Positions 24,317-33,758 of a stretch of DNA of 64,000 bases are shown here, piece by piece (position 1 is the first letter of the stretch; the number at the start of each line of letters is the position of its first letter). Where the stretch lies: contig OZ218951.1 in the NCBI GenBank assembly GCA_965112735.1, forward strand, positions 2,542,001 to 2,606,000, in the 5' to 3' direction. The notes under the pieces were generated by a model. It was not told the DNA's origin. It worked only from the letters and a program-made list of their open reading frames with translations, and did not search any database. The position numbers and the translations under genes are program-made. This DNA comes from Phaeosaccion multiseriatum. Lineage: Eukaryota; Ochrophyta, other classes.

Positions 24317-26114
24317 ATGGGGGCGATGCCGAGGCAAAGAGCTTTCGATGAGGAAGAGCGGAGGGCCAAGAGGCGGGGCATCGTGGCGATCTGCATTTCG
24401 TCTTTGCTGTGCATGCTGGGCTTGACGCTGTTCGGTTTCGCAAGGCTGGGCCGATTGAGTGGGGAGATGAGCGGGAGCGGACCAGTGTCGCAAAAGCACC
24501 AACAGGATAAACAGCAGCAGCAGCAGCAGCACAAACAGCACAAACAGCAACAAAAGAAAGTCTCCGGTAAGCAGAAGAAGCAGCCCCAGCCTCCCCGCAA
24601 GGAGCCTCCGCAGAAGCTCACCCCGGCCGAGGAAGAGGCTGTTTTTGGCCCAGGGCCCTTACCCATTCCCGGACAGCCGACGCCGAGCTGGGAAGAGTTT
24701 CAGCAGCGGCTCTTGGAGCAGCCTCACACGGAGATTGAGCAGGTCAAGACGGTGTTTGACAACAAGTTCCGGGTGGTGTTCTTTGCGGGCATCGAGGGGT
24801 CCGGGCATCACTACGCCAGTGACGTAGTGGAGGAATTGGGGAGTAAGGGCATCAGCAACATCCAGTGCAAGCCGATCGAAGCCGTGTGGCCGGGAATAGC
24901 CAAGGCGGAGTCGATGAACGACCTCGCCAAAGCGACCCGCGTACTCTCGGAGGAGATTATGAAGGCCAGGAATGCCTCCGAAGCATTCGCTCTGTCACAG
25001 GCAGAGGCCGATAGCGTGGGTGACGCTCGCCCGCACTCCATACTGCCACTCAATTGCGCCAGAGAGTACCGATGCAAGCAAACGGGCTTCGGCTCTTACC
25101 CCAACTTTGGGCCCAAATTCACGCAGAACAACATTGATCTGGTCCAGCTAGCACACGTGAGTACAGTAGGGAAGAGGCGGGGTGTGTTGGGCTGACGACA
25201 GAGAGCACGATTAAGCTACGAGAAGGGCAGAGAAGCCTGCAAGCACAGTACAATAGAGAAGCCTGCAAGTACAGTACAAAAGGCAGCACGCACTCAACCG
25301 CGCCCCCTCCGCCCCCCCCCCCTTCGCTTGGCCCGATCCTCTTCCTCCTCCTGCCGCTGCTTAGCTCTGCGAGTCTCTGGGCATTGACCTACGCATCGTG
25401 TACCTATACAGAGACCCGGTGGAGATGATTCGCTCCGTACACCGAAGGTTCGAGGGGAACCTCCCTATGCTCTCCACCGTCAGGAGAGTAGAGGCCAATG
25501 CACGCATCCTTGGGAGTATGCTTGACAAGGTGGACCCCTCCTTTATTGAGTGTATGAGTTTGGATGAAGTGAACGTGCCGGACAGTCCTCAGCACGTCCG
25601 TCTGGCCAAGCATCTCGCCCCTGTAGCTGGTGATTCCGGCAGCAGCTCGGGCAACAGCAACAACAAAAGTGCCAGTGACAGCAGCAGCGGTAGCAGCAGC
25701 AGCAGCAGTGGCTGTGGTGGGAGGAATGGTAGCTGTACAGTTGCTGAGGTGTTTGCAAAGATGGGCAAGCCACCTACCGACCACCACAGGAAGCCCCCCA
25801 ATCCGTATGGAAGACCTGTGAAGAAGGAGCAACAGGTACGCATCGTCACTTCGTCAGGGCATGTGATGGGCGTGCATGGCGTGGTGCAAGACGCCTGGCA
25901 TGCTTATTGCTCCCCTGACCGAGATCAGAAGAGGAAGGAGCAAAAGAAGGGAGGAGGGGGAGGAGGAGGAGGAGGAGGGGCGGCAGGCGGGGACGGCGAT
26001 GCAGCCAAGAGAGCAGAATCGGCCAAGAGGGCGGCGCTAGCAGCCGTGGAAGCTGCAAACGCAGCGGCAGAAGCAGTAGCGGCCACGGAAGCTGATGAAA
26101 GGGCACCAGCATAG
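24317..26114 (+). CDS. Type II membrane sulfotransferase-like protein, 2 exons
   Basis: Exons 24317-25156 and 25365-26114 join in phase to give 529 residues. A basic N-terminus (about 20 residues, RRAKRRG) precedes one hydrophobic helix (IVAICISSLLCMLGLTLFGF), the layout of a Golgi signal anchor. A Gln/Lys-rich stem follows. The motif VVFFAGIEGSGHHYASDVV (about 155-173) fits the PAPS 5'-phosphosulfate loop of sulfotransferases, and LRIVYLYRDPVEMIRSVHRRF just after the splice fits the 3'-phosphate-binding strand and helix (consensus YLvRDPr). Substrate cannot be told. The C-terminus is Ser-, Gly- and Ala-rich low-complexity sequence. It contains a degenerate copy of the dispersed 13-bp word near 25625 (agctggtgattc). 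Family assignment rests on these two motifs. Confidence 0.7.
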
Positions 26115-26158
26115 AGGGAACTGTAGAGATATCGCTGCTCGCGGGTCGAGCTCAGTGG

Positions 26159-26512
26159 TCATCGCGACGCGTCCCTGGGGATGATGGTGGCGGTGTTCAC
26201 AGCATCGTAGTCTCCCCTGCCTGCTCCTCTCCATTCATTGCCCATTGCCGAAATGCGGTCAAAGGGCGCTGTCCCCACCCGCTCAGTCTGCTTCCCTGGG
26301 CTAGCAAAAGCCAAAGGCAGCAAAGCTTCGGCAGGCGCTCTGGACCCGTCACTGTGCCTCCGATGTGTGTTGGGCACCGTGACAGAGCCCCAGACCATGT
26401 CAGTGGATGGCAGCTTGCGGGGAGACCGCCGTTGGCTGCTGCTGCGGCTGCTCCTCAACGACAGGGGGGTAGGGGTGTCAGGACTCTGTCAGCGTGCGTA
26501 AGGGCGAAGCAC
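26159..26512 (-). CDS. Possible 3' exon of an unresolved gene
   Basis: An open minus-strand stretch follows a plausible acceptor (gctgacag, 26513-26520) and ends at a stop at 26159. It reads about 117 residues of mixed composition (KLPSTDMVWGSVTVPNTH, GRGDYDAVNTATIIPRDA), less repetitive than chance ORFs here. Another Ser/Pro-rich minus ORF at 26841-26617 could be an upstream exon, but I could not find a donor in matching phase. It overlaps no other gene and would converge on the sulfotransferase-like gene. No family recognised. Confidence 0.25.
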
Positions 26513-27153
26513 GCGCCGGGCACCAGCTTACTTCACTTAGCTCCTTGGGGCTGAGGATCGATCACGCAGGAGGATGGGCAGTCTTTGACCTTTGCTGCAT
26601 GCAGTCCGGCGGCGGGTCACGAGGCGCGCTGCTCGCCAAGAGGCAGAGGATGAGACTCTTTCGCTTGCCCTCCAATCGGCCGACGAGAGGAAGAAGCAGT
26701 GAATGCCCTTTCACGCGGAGAAGAGGGAGTCCCTACAGTATCACGAGGGGTACCAGCCTGGAGGGCACCCTTAATGACCGCAGGGCAGAGCACGAGCACC
26801 CCCCCCGCCCGCGTGGATGGGCCTCTGCAGCTCGGGAACAAGTCTGAGTGTCACTTCATTCGGATCAGACACGCAAACCACACACACGAGGAGGAGGAAA
26901 GGGAAAAAACCTGCCTACCCTGTACATCGTCTTTGCTCCTTTCCACCGCCTATAGATATAAAGGTGGATGCAACACTGAAGCCGCACCCCAGCCACACTT
27001 TCAGAGGGACAACAACAATGATTACACCAAAGCAAATGTAATTTACAAAGTATTTATTTCGAGAAAGCAAGCAAGCAAATCAAGGCGGAGCCGAAGAGTT
27101 TCCAACAGGCTCGCGACGCTCCACCACCAACTTCCATTTTTTTTTTCCTCGAC

Positions 27154-30013
27154 TTGCTTTCAGGACTTCCGCGTTCAATATCATACCCACGGGCTGTGAC
27201 GACGGAAGACAGGCAGAGAAAAAAGGCGTGTCGATCCGAGAGGATGGGAGAAGTGGGAGGGAGAGATGATGGGGGGTACGAGGAGAGGAAGGGGGGGGAA
27301 ACTCCGCAGCAGCAGCAGCAGCAGCTCTACAGTCTTCAGGCAGCGGCGCTCTGTCACGACGGGGACCTAAGGTGCCTCGCCATCTCCGTTGGAAGGAGTG
27401 AAGAGGGGTCGCCTCGACACCATGTGTTCACTGGAGGACGGGACAAGGAGCTCAAGGTCTGGACGCTGGTCGAGAGGCAGCAGCAAAAGGAGGAGGCGGG
27501 CCATGAGGCGGGTCATGAGCAGCAGCAGCAGCAGCAGCAGAAGGAAGGCGAAAGCGAATATAGGGTAGCACCAGCGACGCTAATGGAGCTGGAGCCTGTA
27601 TGCGGAGTCACCTTCGAGTGCTGGGTGAACGCTGTCCTCACCTCCGCTGAGCACGAGGCAGAAGCTGTCCCCCCCACAATGCCTCCCGCGTTGATTGTCG
27701 CGGGCCTTCAAGACGGAGTCATCGTACTGTGCGGCTGGGAGGACGAGAAGAGGACGAAACTCTCTCCCAAGAGGGAACTGTACGGCCATCAAGCGCCACT
27801 CTGCTCGCTGGACTGGATGACCTCTGGGGGAGCGAGGGCCGCTGCCACGTGCGTGGCATCGCCTGGTGATCCTCCTACTGATGGTGCCCTTCCTCCCCCT
27901 CCTCCTCCTACTGCTCATGCTGCTCCTCCACTCCTCTGCAGCGGGGCCTGGGACGACACGGCGCGTGTGTGGGACCTGAGCAAGGCGGGGCAGGAAGGCG
28001 CGGTGCAGGTGTGTCTATCGAGGAGCATCGTGAGAAACCCGTCCATATGTATGGGCTTTGGATCAGTGTAGTGCAATGAGGCTGATGTAGAGTCTGATAT
28101 TCTCTTTCCCTCCCTCCCTCCCTCCCCCCTCTCTCTCTCTCTCGTCTCTGTCTATTGCCTGCATTGCCCTACGTAGGTGCTTCAGCACGGCGAGGAGAAC
28201 AATATCTGCGTGCTTGGATCTCTGGGCAGCGGCAGCGATGGCAGTAGCAGCAGCAGCAGCAGTGGCAGTGGCAACAACCCACCCCGACTATTGACTGGTT
28301 CCACAGGGTGTGCCGTCGAGGGGCAACTCAAGAATGCCACTCTGAGGCTGTGGAAGGGCTCGCCTCTCACAGTCGCGGACGGCAGAGTGGATCACAAATT
28401 GGGCATCCGCAACCTCTGCCGAGTCTGTGAACCTTCTACGGATGGCAGTGGAGGCGGTGGAGGTGGAGGTGGTGGTGATGGCCGTAGCAGTGATGGAGGA
28501 ACCCTGTACGCGAGCTGCTCGAACGATGGGACGGTGCGTGTGTGGTCTGTGAGTGCGGAGGGCGACAAGCTGCAGGACCGAGCAGTGCTGGGCTGCCTGG
28601 ACGGACCGTACGTCTTCGATGTGGCCGCCACGCCTACGGGTCTGTTGGTGGCGGGAGACGACGCCGGGTTGCTTCGCATCTGGCAGCCGAGGGGTGGCAA
28701 GTGAGTGAGCAGTTGGGCCAGGGTAGAAGGAAGGGAGGAAGGAAGGAAGGAAGGAAGGAAGGAAGGAAGGAAGGAAGGAAGGGCCATGAGGCAGCAGTGT
28801 ACATGCGTAGAAATGTACCTCGTCTGCTCGCTTTCCTTCATGCGTGTATGAACTTATTTCTCGCTCGCGATGTTCTCTTCCAAGCACGCTCTGGGCTAAC
28901 TGGACCCTAACCCCGACCCCGACCCTTCCGTCCTTGATCGTCCCCCCTCACCCTCACCCTAACCCTAACCCTGGCCCTGTGTCATTTGGATCTCTTCCTC
29001 TTGGCCCGTCGACACACGCACCCCATCCCATCCTCCTCACAGCCTCGTGCAGGCCATCCCTCAGCCGTGCACCATTTGGTGCTGCGCCGCCTCCGGAGTC
29101 CTTCCTCCCGCAGCAGCAGCAGCAGCAGTAGCAGTTGGTGGTACATCAGCACTTGGCGATACAGCAGGGCTCATCCTAACCGGAGACTCCAAGGGCGCGC
29201 TGCGTGTGTACGGCACCGACCCTTCCAAGGCCCGCCCCCCGGGGTATGGGTGTGACCTTGCCCCTCAATCCCTCCATGGCGGGATGGCAGTAGATGGAGC
29301 AGCATCCCAGGGGGGGGGGCAAGGCTCGGGCTCGTCACCCCTATCGCAAGCAACACCATCGGCGCTTGCACCGGATTCCATCGGGGCGGCGGCGGCTGCG
29401 GCTCAAGAAGCAGGCCTGGCGACGACTCAGGTGAGGGAAGGATTCAAAGGTCGAGGATTGGAGGAGAGGAGAGCAGCGGTTGTAGGGTAGGGTAGGGTAG
29501 GGTAGGGTAGGGAAGAGAAGGGTAGGGTAGAGTGGGGCTCAAGTGAAGAGAACGCACGAGTTTCTTCCCCCTCCCCTCCCCTCCCCTCCCCTCCTCTCCC
29601 CTCCTCCCCTCCCTTCCCCTCCCCGACTCTCCCTGACCCGATCTGACCCGATCCAATCCTCTCTCTCTCTGCCTCTCGTCTGCGCCAAAGAAGGGCTTAT
29701 TTACCTGCTCTGTTCAATGGCGTTAATAATCTCCCTCTCCTCGCTTCCCCCTCCCCTTCTCCCCGCCCTCCCTCTCGCCCCGCCCGCTCCCGGCCCTCCC
29801 TCGCCCCAGACTCTTCTTGACGGCGAGCTGTTCGACTTTGTGCTGCCCGTGGAGATCGACTCCAAATCTCGAGGCTTCCTCTGCCTGCAACTGGGGCTCA
29901 ACGTTGGCGACGACCCCGAAGTACTTGCTTCGGACTTTTGCGCTCGCCACGGCTTGCCCCGAGGAGAGTACGAGCCTCAGATTGTCGACTTCATCCGGGC
30001 GAACCTCATGTAA
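27154..30013 (+). CDS. WD40-PFU domain protein (PLAA/Doa1-like, no PUL domain), 4 exons
   Basis: Exons 27154-28008, 28177-28700, 29043-29430 and 29810-30013 join in phase (up to 656 residues). WD40 blades are visible: HHVFTGGRDKELKVWTLV, LLCSGAWDDTARVWDLS, LYASCSNDGTVRVWSV, LLVAGDDAGLLRIWQP, LILTGDSKGALRVYG. The last exon (LFDFVLPVEIDSKSRGF... FCARHGLPRGEYEPQIVDFI) matches the PFU (PLAA family ubiquitin-binding) fold pattern, and the protein ends there. Known PLAA/Doa1 proteins add a PUL domain that binds Cdc48/p97, absent here. A ubiquitin-linked role is an inference. The start may be the second Met (27244), since residues 1-30 look like UTR. AATAAA follows at 30041. Confidence 0.75.
28733..28782. 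repeat. (GGAA)n in intron 2 of the WD40-PFU gene
   Basis: Purine tetranucleotide starting about 30 bases after the donor gtgagtgagc. Confidence 0.9.
28905..28977. repeat. Degenerate telomere-like CCCTAA block in intron 2
   Basis: Contains accctaaccccgaccccgac and, further on, ccctcaccctaaccctaacc. These are near copies of the TTAGGG telomere repeat in C-rich orientation. Confidence 0.7.
29484..29532. repeat. (TAGGG)n run in intron 3 of the WD40-PFU gene
   Basis: Five to six perfect TAGGG units followed by degenerate ones, about 55 bases after the donor. Confidence 0.8.
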
Positions 30014-30040
30014 CCTTAATTAATTAAAATTATTTTGAAA

Positions 30041-30046
30041 AATAAA
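30041..30046 (+). terminator. Polyadenylation signal of the WD40-PFU gene
   Basis: AATAAA 28 bases after the stop, in an AT-rich island with the palindrome ttaattaattaa, which could also end the minus-strand ORF beginning next to it. Confidence 0.7.
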
Positions 30047-30053
30047 GCATGTC

Positions 30054-30710
30054 TCAGACAGGGCAGTGGGGGGCAACCATCCTCTGTGGTGAGGGGAGGA
30101 GGGGAGAGGGGGCTAGGGTGTCTTCTGTTTGTTGGCATGTACAGCAACAGCAACGTTGGTGCAAAGAAGAATCGAAGGAAGAGTGGCGAAGCCCAAACAC
30201 TGTCCTGATCGAAACCAACTGCCTTTGATTGGTATATATATTTATATATACATTTGCCTGTTCGCCGTGTGGCATCTCAGCTCCGCACCCGCGATAGCCC
30301 GGCTCGAGGGCGGGGTGGTGATAGGGGCACGTAGTGTCCTTGGTCGGGCACGCACCCCTGCGAAGCCACCTGTAGCACTGCCCCTTGTCGAGCGGAGGCG
30401 GCGGAGATGTGGAGTCGAGAGGATGCGCTTGCTGACGCTCAGCTGCTCCGATCTCCAGGGGACTATCGCGGGTGCCGAGCTGAGGTGCCACATGGCGCAC
30501 AGGCGAAGAAGCGCGACTACGGCGCATGTAGACATCAACAGTTCCGGACGGCCCGAGCGGGTGTGGGCTGGGCGAAGAGCATGTTAGCATGTTGGTAGTA
30601 CTCTCGAAGTCCACCTCGCAGTGGCTCTCCAACGTTTGCAGGGGGGGGGGGGGGGGGCAGAAGGCGTCCACCACACGCCTCCTCTTCAGGACGTTTGCAC
30701 GAAAGCACAC
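30054..30710 (-). CDS. Possible CCCH zinc-finger protein
   Basis: Minus-strand ORF of up to 218 residues. One motif, CYRWLRRGACPTKDTTCPYHH, has the C-x8-C-x6-C-x3-H spacing of RNA-binding CCCH fingers. The rest is low-complexity or unremarkable, and the first 60 residues include poly-Pro from a G run. It starts about 100 bases downstream of the stop of the HhH-like gene on the same strand, so it could be a separate short gene, part of that transcript's 3' UTR, or an exon. Half of an inverted repeat lies inside it. Confidence 0.35.
   Translation of the reverse strand: MCFRANVLKRRRVVDAFCPPPPPLQTLESHCEVDFESTTNMLTCSSPSPHPLGPSGTVDVYMRRSRASSPVRHVAPQLGTRDSPLEIGAAERQQAHPLDSTSPPPPLDKGQCYRWLRRGACPTKDTTCPYHHPALEPGYRGCGAEMPHGEQANVYINIYTNQRQLVSIRTVFGLRHSSFDSSLHQRCCCCTCQQTEDTLAPSPLLPSPQRMVAPHCPV
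30262..30503. repeat. Imperfect inverted repeat with arms of about 35 bases
   Basis: The arm at about 30265-30300 (ctcagctccgcacccgcgat) is the reverse complement, with a few mismatches, of about 30462-30498 (atcgcgggtgccgagctgag). The loop is about 160 bases. Both arms read YRGCxAExPHG when translated on opposite strands. Confidence 0.7.
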
Positions 30711-30815
30711 ATGGCTGCGCTACGGATCCACCAGGAGAAGCCCACACCCTCCTCCGAGACCCCTCCAGAGGGAGAGAACAAGCATGACCAGAGCCTCCAC
30801 TCTCAGGGCACCCAC

Positions 30816-32607
30816 TTACGCCCTGCGTTGCTTCTTCTTCTTGCCACCCGAGGGAGCGATGGGGCTTGCTGCTTTCGCGGCCGCTCCCGCCGCTCCAGCT
30901 CCCACCGCTGCTGCTGATGCCTTCCTCTTGCTGCCACCACCGCTCTTGCCGGTGTTGCTGCTACTGCTGCTGCCACTGCTGCCGCCGCTGCCGCCGCTGC
31001 CCGTCTCGGTCGCCTTGAAGCGCTCTGCCATGGCCGCTCCAAAGAGGGCGTCACCGACCCTCTGAGCGGTCCACACGCCCCCCTCCTCCCCCTTCCCTCG
31101 CCCGTCCTTCTTGGCTGCCTTGTTGAGGGCCTCCGCCTTCTCAGTGAGGGCCTGGAGAAGGGTCCAATTGGCCTTCACAGAGTAGTCACGCCCCTTTACG
31201 CCCTTGCTCATCACGGCGTCGAGCTAAGACACAGTAAGCAGACGTGTGTGTGTGCGTGCGTGCGTGCGTGCGTGCGTGTTGTGTGCACGTGGTGTGGGTT
31301 GTGCGTGGCGGGTTTGTTCATCGTGCGCGGGGGGGGGCAAAGAGGAGACGGAATGACGTAAGGAGACGCACAAGAATGAGTCGGAGAGTTACTGAGCCGG
31401 AAGGAGCTTTTCGAGTGAGCGACAGCTTCCTCCAGCTACGGGTGATGTTTTCATTCGCACGGCCCCACTCCTCAAGCACTATTCAGTCCCAAACCCAACC
31501 CCACGTCAAAGCGTCCCATCTCCTGCCATTCACTGCCATCCCCGTCCGCTGCCATCCTCACTCACTTACCGCCTCGTCTGCCATGTAGGGAACCTCCCCG
31601 TGCTCCGCCACAATGCCAGCGACGGCAGACGCGAGTGCGGGCCCGACATTGAAGAGCTCAGAAAGCTTCTCGACACACGCTTTCACGTCTTTCTGGGAGC
31701 GTCGCTTGTGGGGAGGGCCCGCCGCCCACCACTGCTTGAAGGCTGCCTCAGTCACGCTCACCTGAGAGGGAGGGGGCAGAGGAGGAGGAGGAGGGGGAGG
31801 AGGAGGAGGGGGAGGGGGAGGTCAGTCAGTCAGTCAGGCTAATCCTGTCCCACCACTTCCTCCACATCACGCACCACTTGTGTGGAGGAGTTTCTTTCCG
31901 AAAGTCCTTTCATGAGAGGCCTCCACTTGCCCCGAAGCATCTTCCATTGCAGCACCTGCTTCAGCTGCTCGAGGGTCAGGTGACCTTGCGTCTTTACCAA
32001 CCCGCTCAATGTCTGCAACAGGCAGACAGGCAGACAGGCAGACAGGCGGGCAGGCGGGCAGAGGGGATGGGGTCTTAAGGCATGATGTTTACAAAAGCGT
32101 CGCTTGTGAATGGACTGACTTTGTTCATTTGAATGTTGCTCACCCTCCTATTCTCTCACTCTCTCACATACCGACGCACAAATGAATGTCGCCCACTCTC
32201 CTATTCTCTCTCTCACACACACCGACGCACACATGCACACGCCCACACCCATCCACTAGCCCCACCCAACACACCTATCTACCTTTGACTTGATGAGGTC
32301 GTCTTTCGACTTGACAAACTCGTCGAGCTTCACTAAATCTCGCTCCATCTCCATCTTCTTCATTAGTTTGATGATCTTGGGGTCACGGTTCAAAGCGCTT
32401 ATGCCCGCCCCGTAGCTGGAAGGGGGCACGACAGTACGAGTGGTGCGGTCAGATGGTCGAGTATTTCTTGCAGTTGATACCGCCCCACAGGACCCGACCT
32501 CCGCTTCCTTCTAACCTTGCATCGGCTGCCTGGAAATCCGCCTCGACTCCGGTGTCCATGAGCTTCTTCGCGGCCGCCGACCACGATTCCCTGTCCTCTC
32601 CTCCCAT
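30816..32607 (-). CDS. Conserved helix-hairpin-helix-like protein of unknown function, 5 exons
   Basis: Exons 32607-32516, 32415-32283, 32012-31878, 31761-31570 and 31223-30816 join in phase (319 residues). Central features are LEQLKQVLQWKMLRGKWRPL and, later, LSELFNVGPALASAVAGIV with PYMADEAL. I recall the W-K-x2-R-G-K and 'GVGPATASAxLA' patterns from an uncharacterised conserved eukaryotic family. The second resembles the helix-hairpin-helix of DNA glycosylases, but no catalytic Lys/Asp pair is evident. The C-terminus is Lys/Gly/Ala/Ser-rich and ends KKKKQRRA, which suggests nuclear localisation. A DNA-related role would be an inference. Confidence 0.65.
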
Positions 32608-33630
32608 GGTTGAGGAGGAGTCAAGGAAAACAACCTCACGTCATTCAGTCTCCGGCGTGCCAGAGCTTTGCTCTCCGAGGAATTTTAGGGATGAGCAAGC
32701 AGATGAATCGACAACCTGTGATCCTGGAGCACCAACACGCGAACTTGGGGCAACCGAAAAAGGGAAAAAACGATTTACGATTTACATGTGTTGGAGGAAT
32801 AGAAGAGGTGGAGAGTTGTTGCTCGGTACAGAGCTGGTCCGCTCGAGGGTTTGAGAGGGAGAGAACGCGCCGCACCACCCACAGTACAGATAAGCTCTCC
32901 TCCTCCTCCTGCTCCTCCTGCTGCTGCTGCTGCTGCTGCGGCTGCAAAGCCCTTGCCATTCAAGTTCGATTTTCTCCCCTCCCAATCGATTACATCATGG
33001 ACAAGAGGCTCTGCATGGGTGGGGTGCGAGCCGTCGATGGCGAAACACACCGTCGGACGCTCTGTCTCCGGGCAACAATGCGGCTTTGAAAAGCACTTCC
33101 TCCCTTCCCGCCGCCTCTGTACAAAGGCCCGTGCGATCACAGAGCTGACCCAGAAGGCAGAGAGACGTCCAAGTAGAGTAGAGTAGGGCTTTGGCATGGC
33201 GTCACTCTGCCCCCCACCCCCTCGGAGGTGCTGTGGTGAAGTGCTGGTGCGAGTGCTGCAAAGAAGAGCCCCTTCTCGGACCAGGGAGGGGGGAGGACGA
33301 GCCGCCTCTTCTGGGTATAAGCTGCTTACGCGGCAGTAACGTAGCAGTTACTCACGTATCGACGCGAGTTCTCTTGGAGGCTCAGCAGCCCAGCAGTCCA
33401 CCAGTCCGACGATCGCTACTGCTGCTGCTGCATCACCAACTGATGCGGCTGCTCGTCTGCTCTCTTCGTAAGTGCCCGAAGCGTGGCGCTTGTTCCTCCT
33501 CGGCTGGACGGACCAGAAGGAAGGAAGGAAGGAAGGAAACAAGTCACCCGGATAGAGCTCCTAGCCCATAGAAAGCACTTTCCCACAAGAAAGCCAAGCT
33601 CTCTCAAGTTGTCTAAAGCGCGCGCTCTCT
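32608..33630. other. Intergenic region
   Basis: I see no supportable gene. It holds the presumed promoter of the HhH-like gene, a CTG triplet run near 32917-32940, a one-mismatch copy of the dispersed 13-bp word between CTG and CGG-type triplets at 33430-33442, and a short GGAA run near 33519-33537. A minus ORF at 33197-32775 is mostly low-complexity. Confidence 0.45.
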
Positions 33631-33712
33631 CTACAGGAAGCTGGCCTGCTGTTCGCCTGTCTGCACCCCCCGGCCGCCGCCGCCATCATCGTAGTCCATC
33701 TCGTCGTCCGGC

Positions 33713-33758
<46 letters not shown>

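Noticed and set aside
30016-30028. Palindrome ttaattaattaa as a protein-binding site
   Set aside because: It is a short AT-rich palindrome at a 3' end, more simply explained as UTR composition near the polyadenylation signal.
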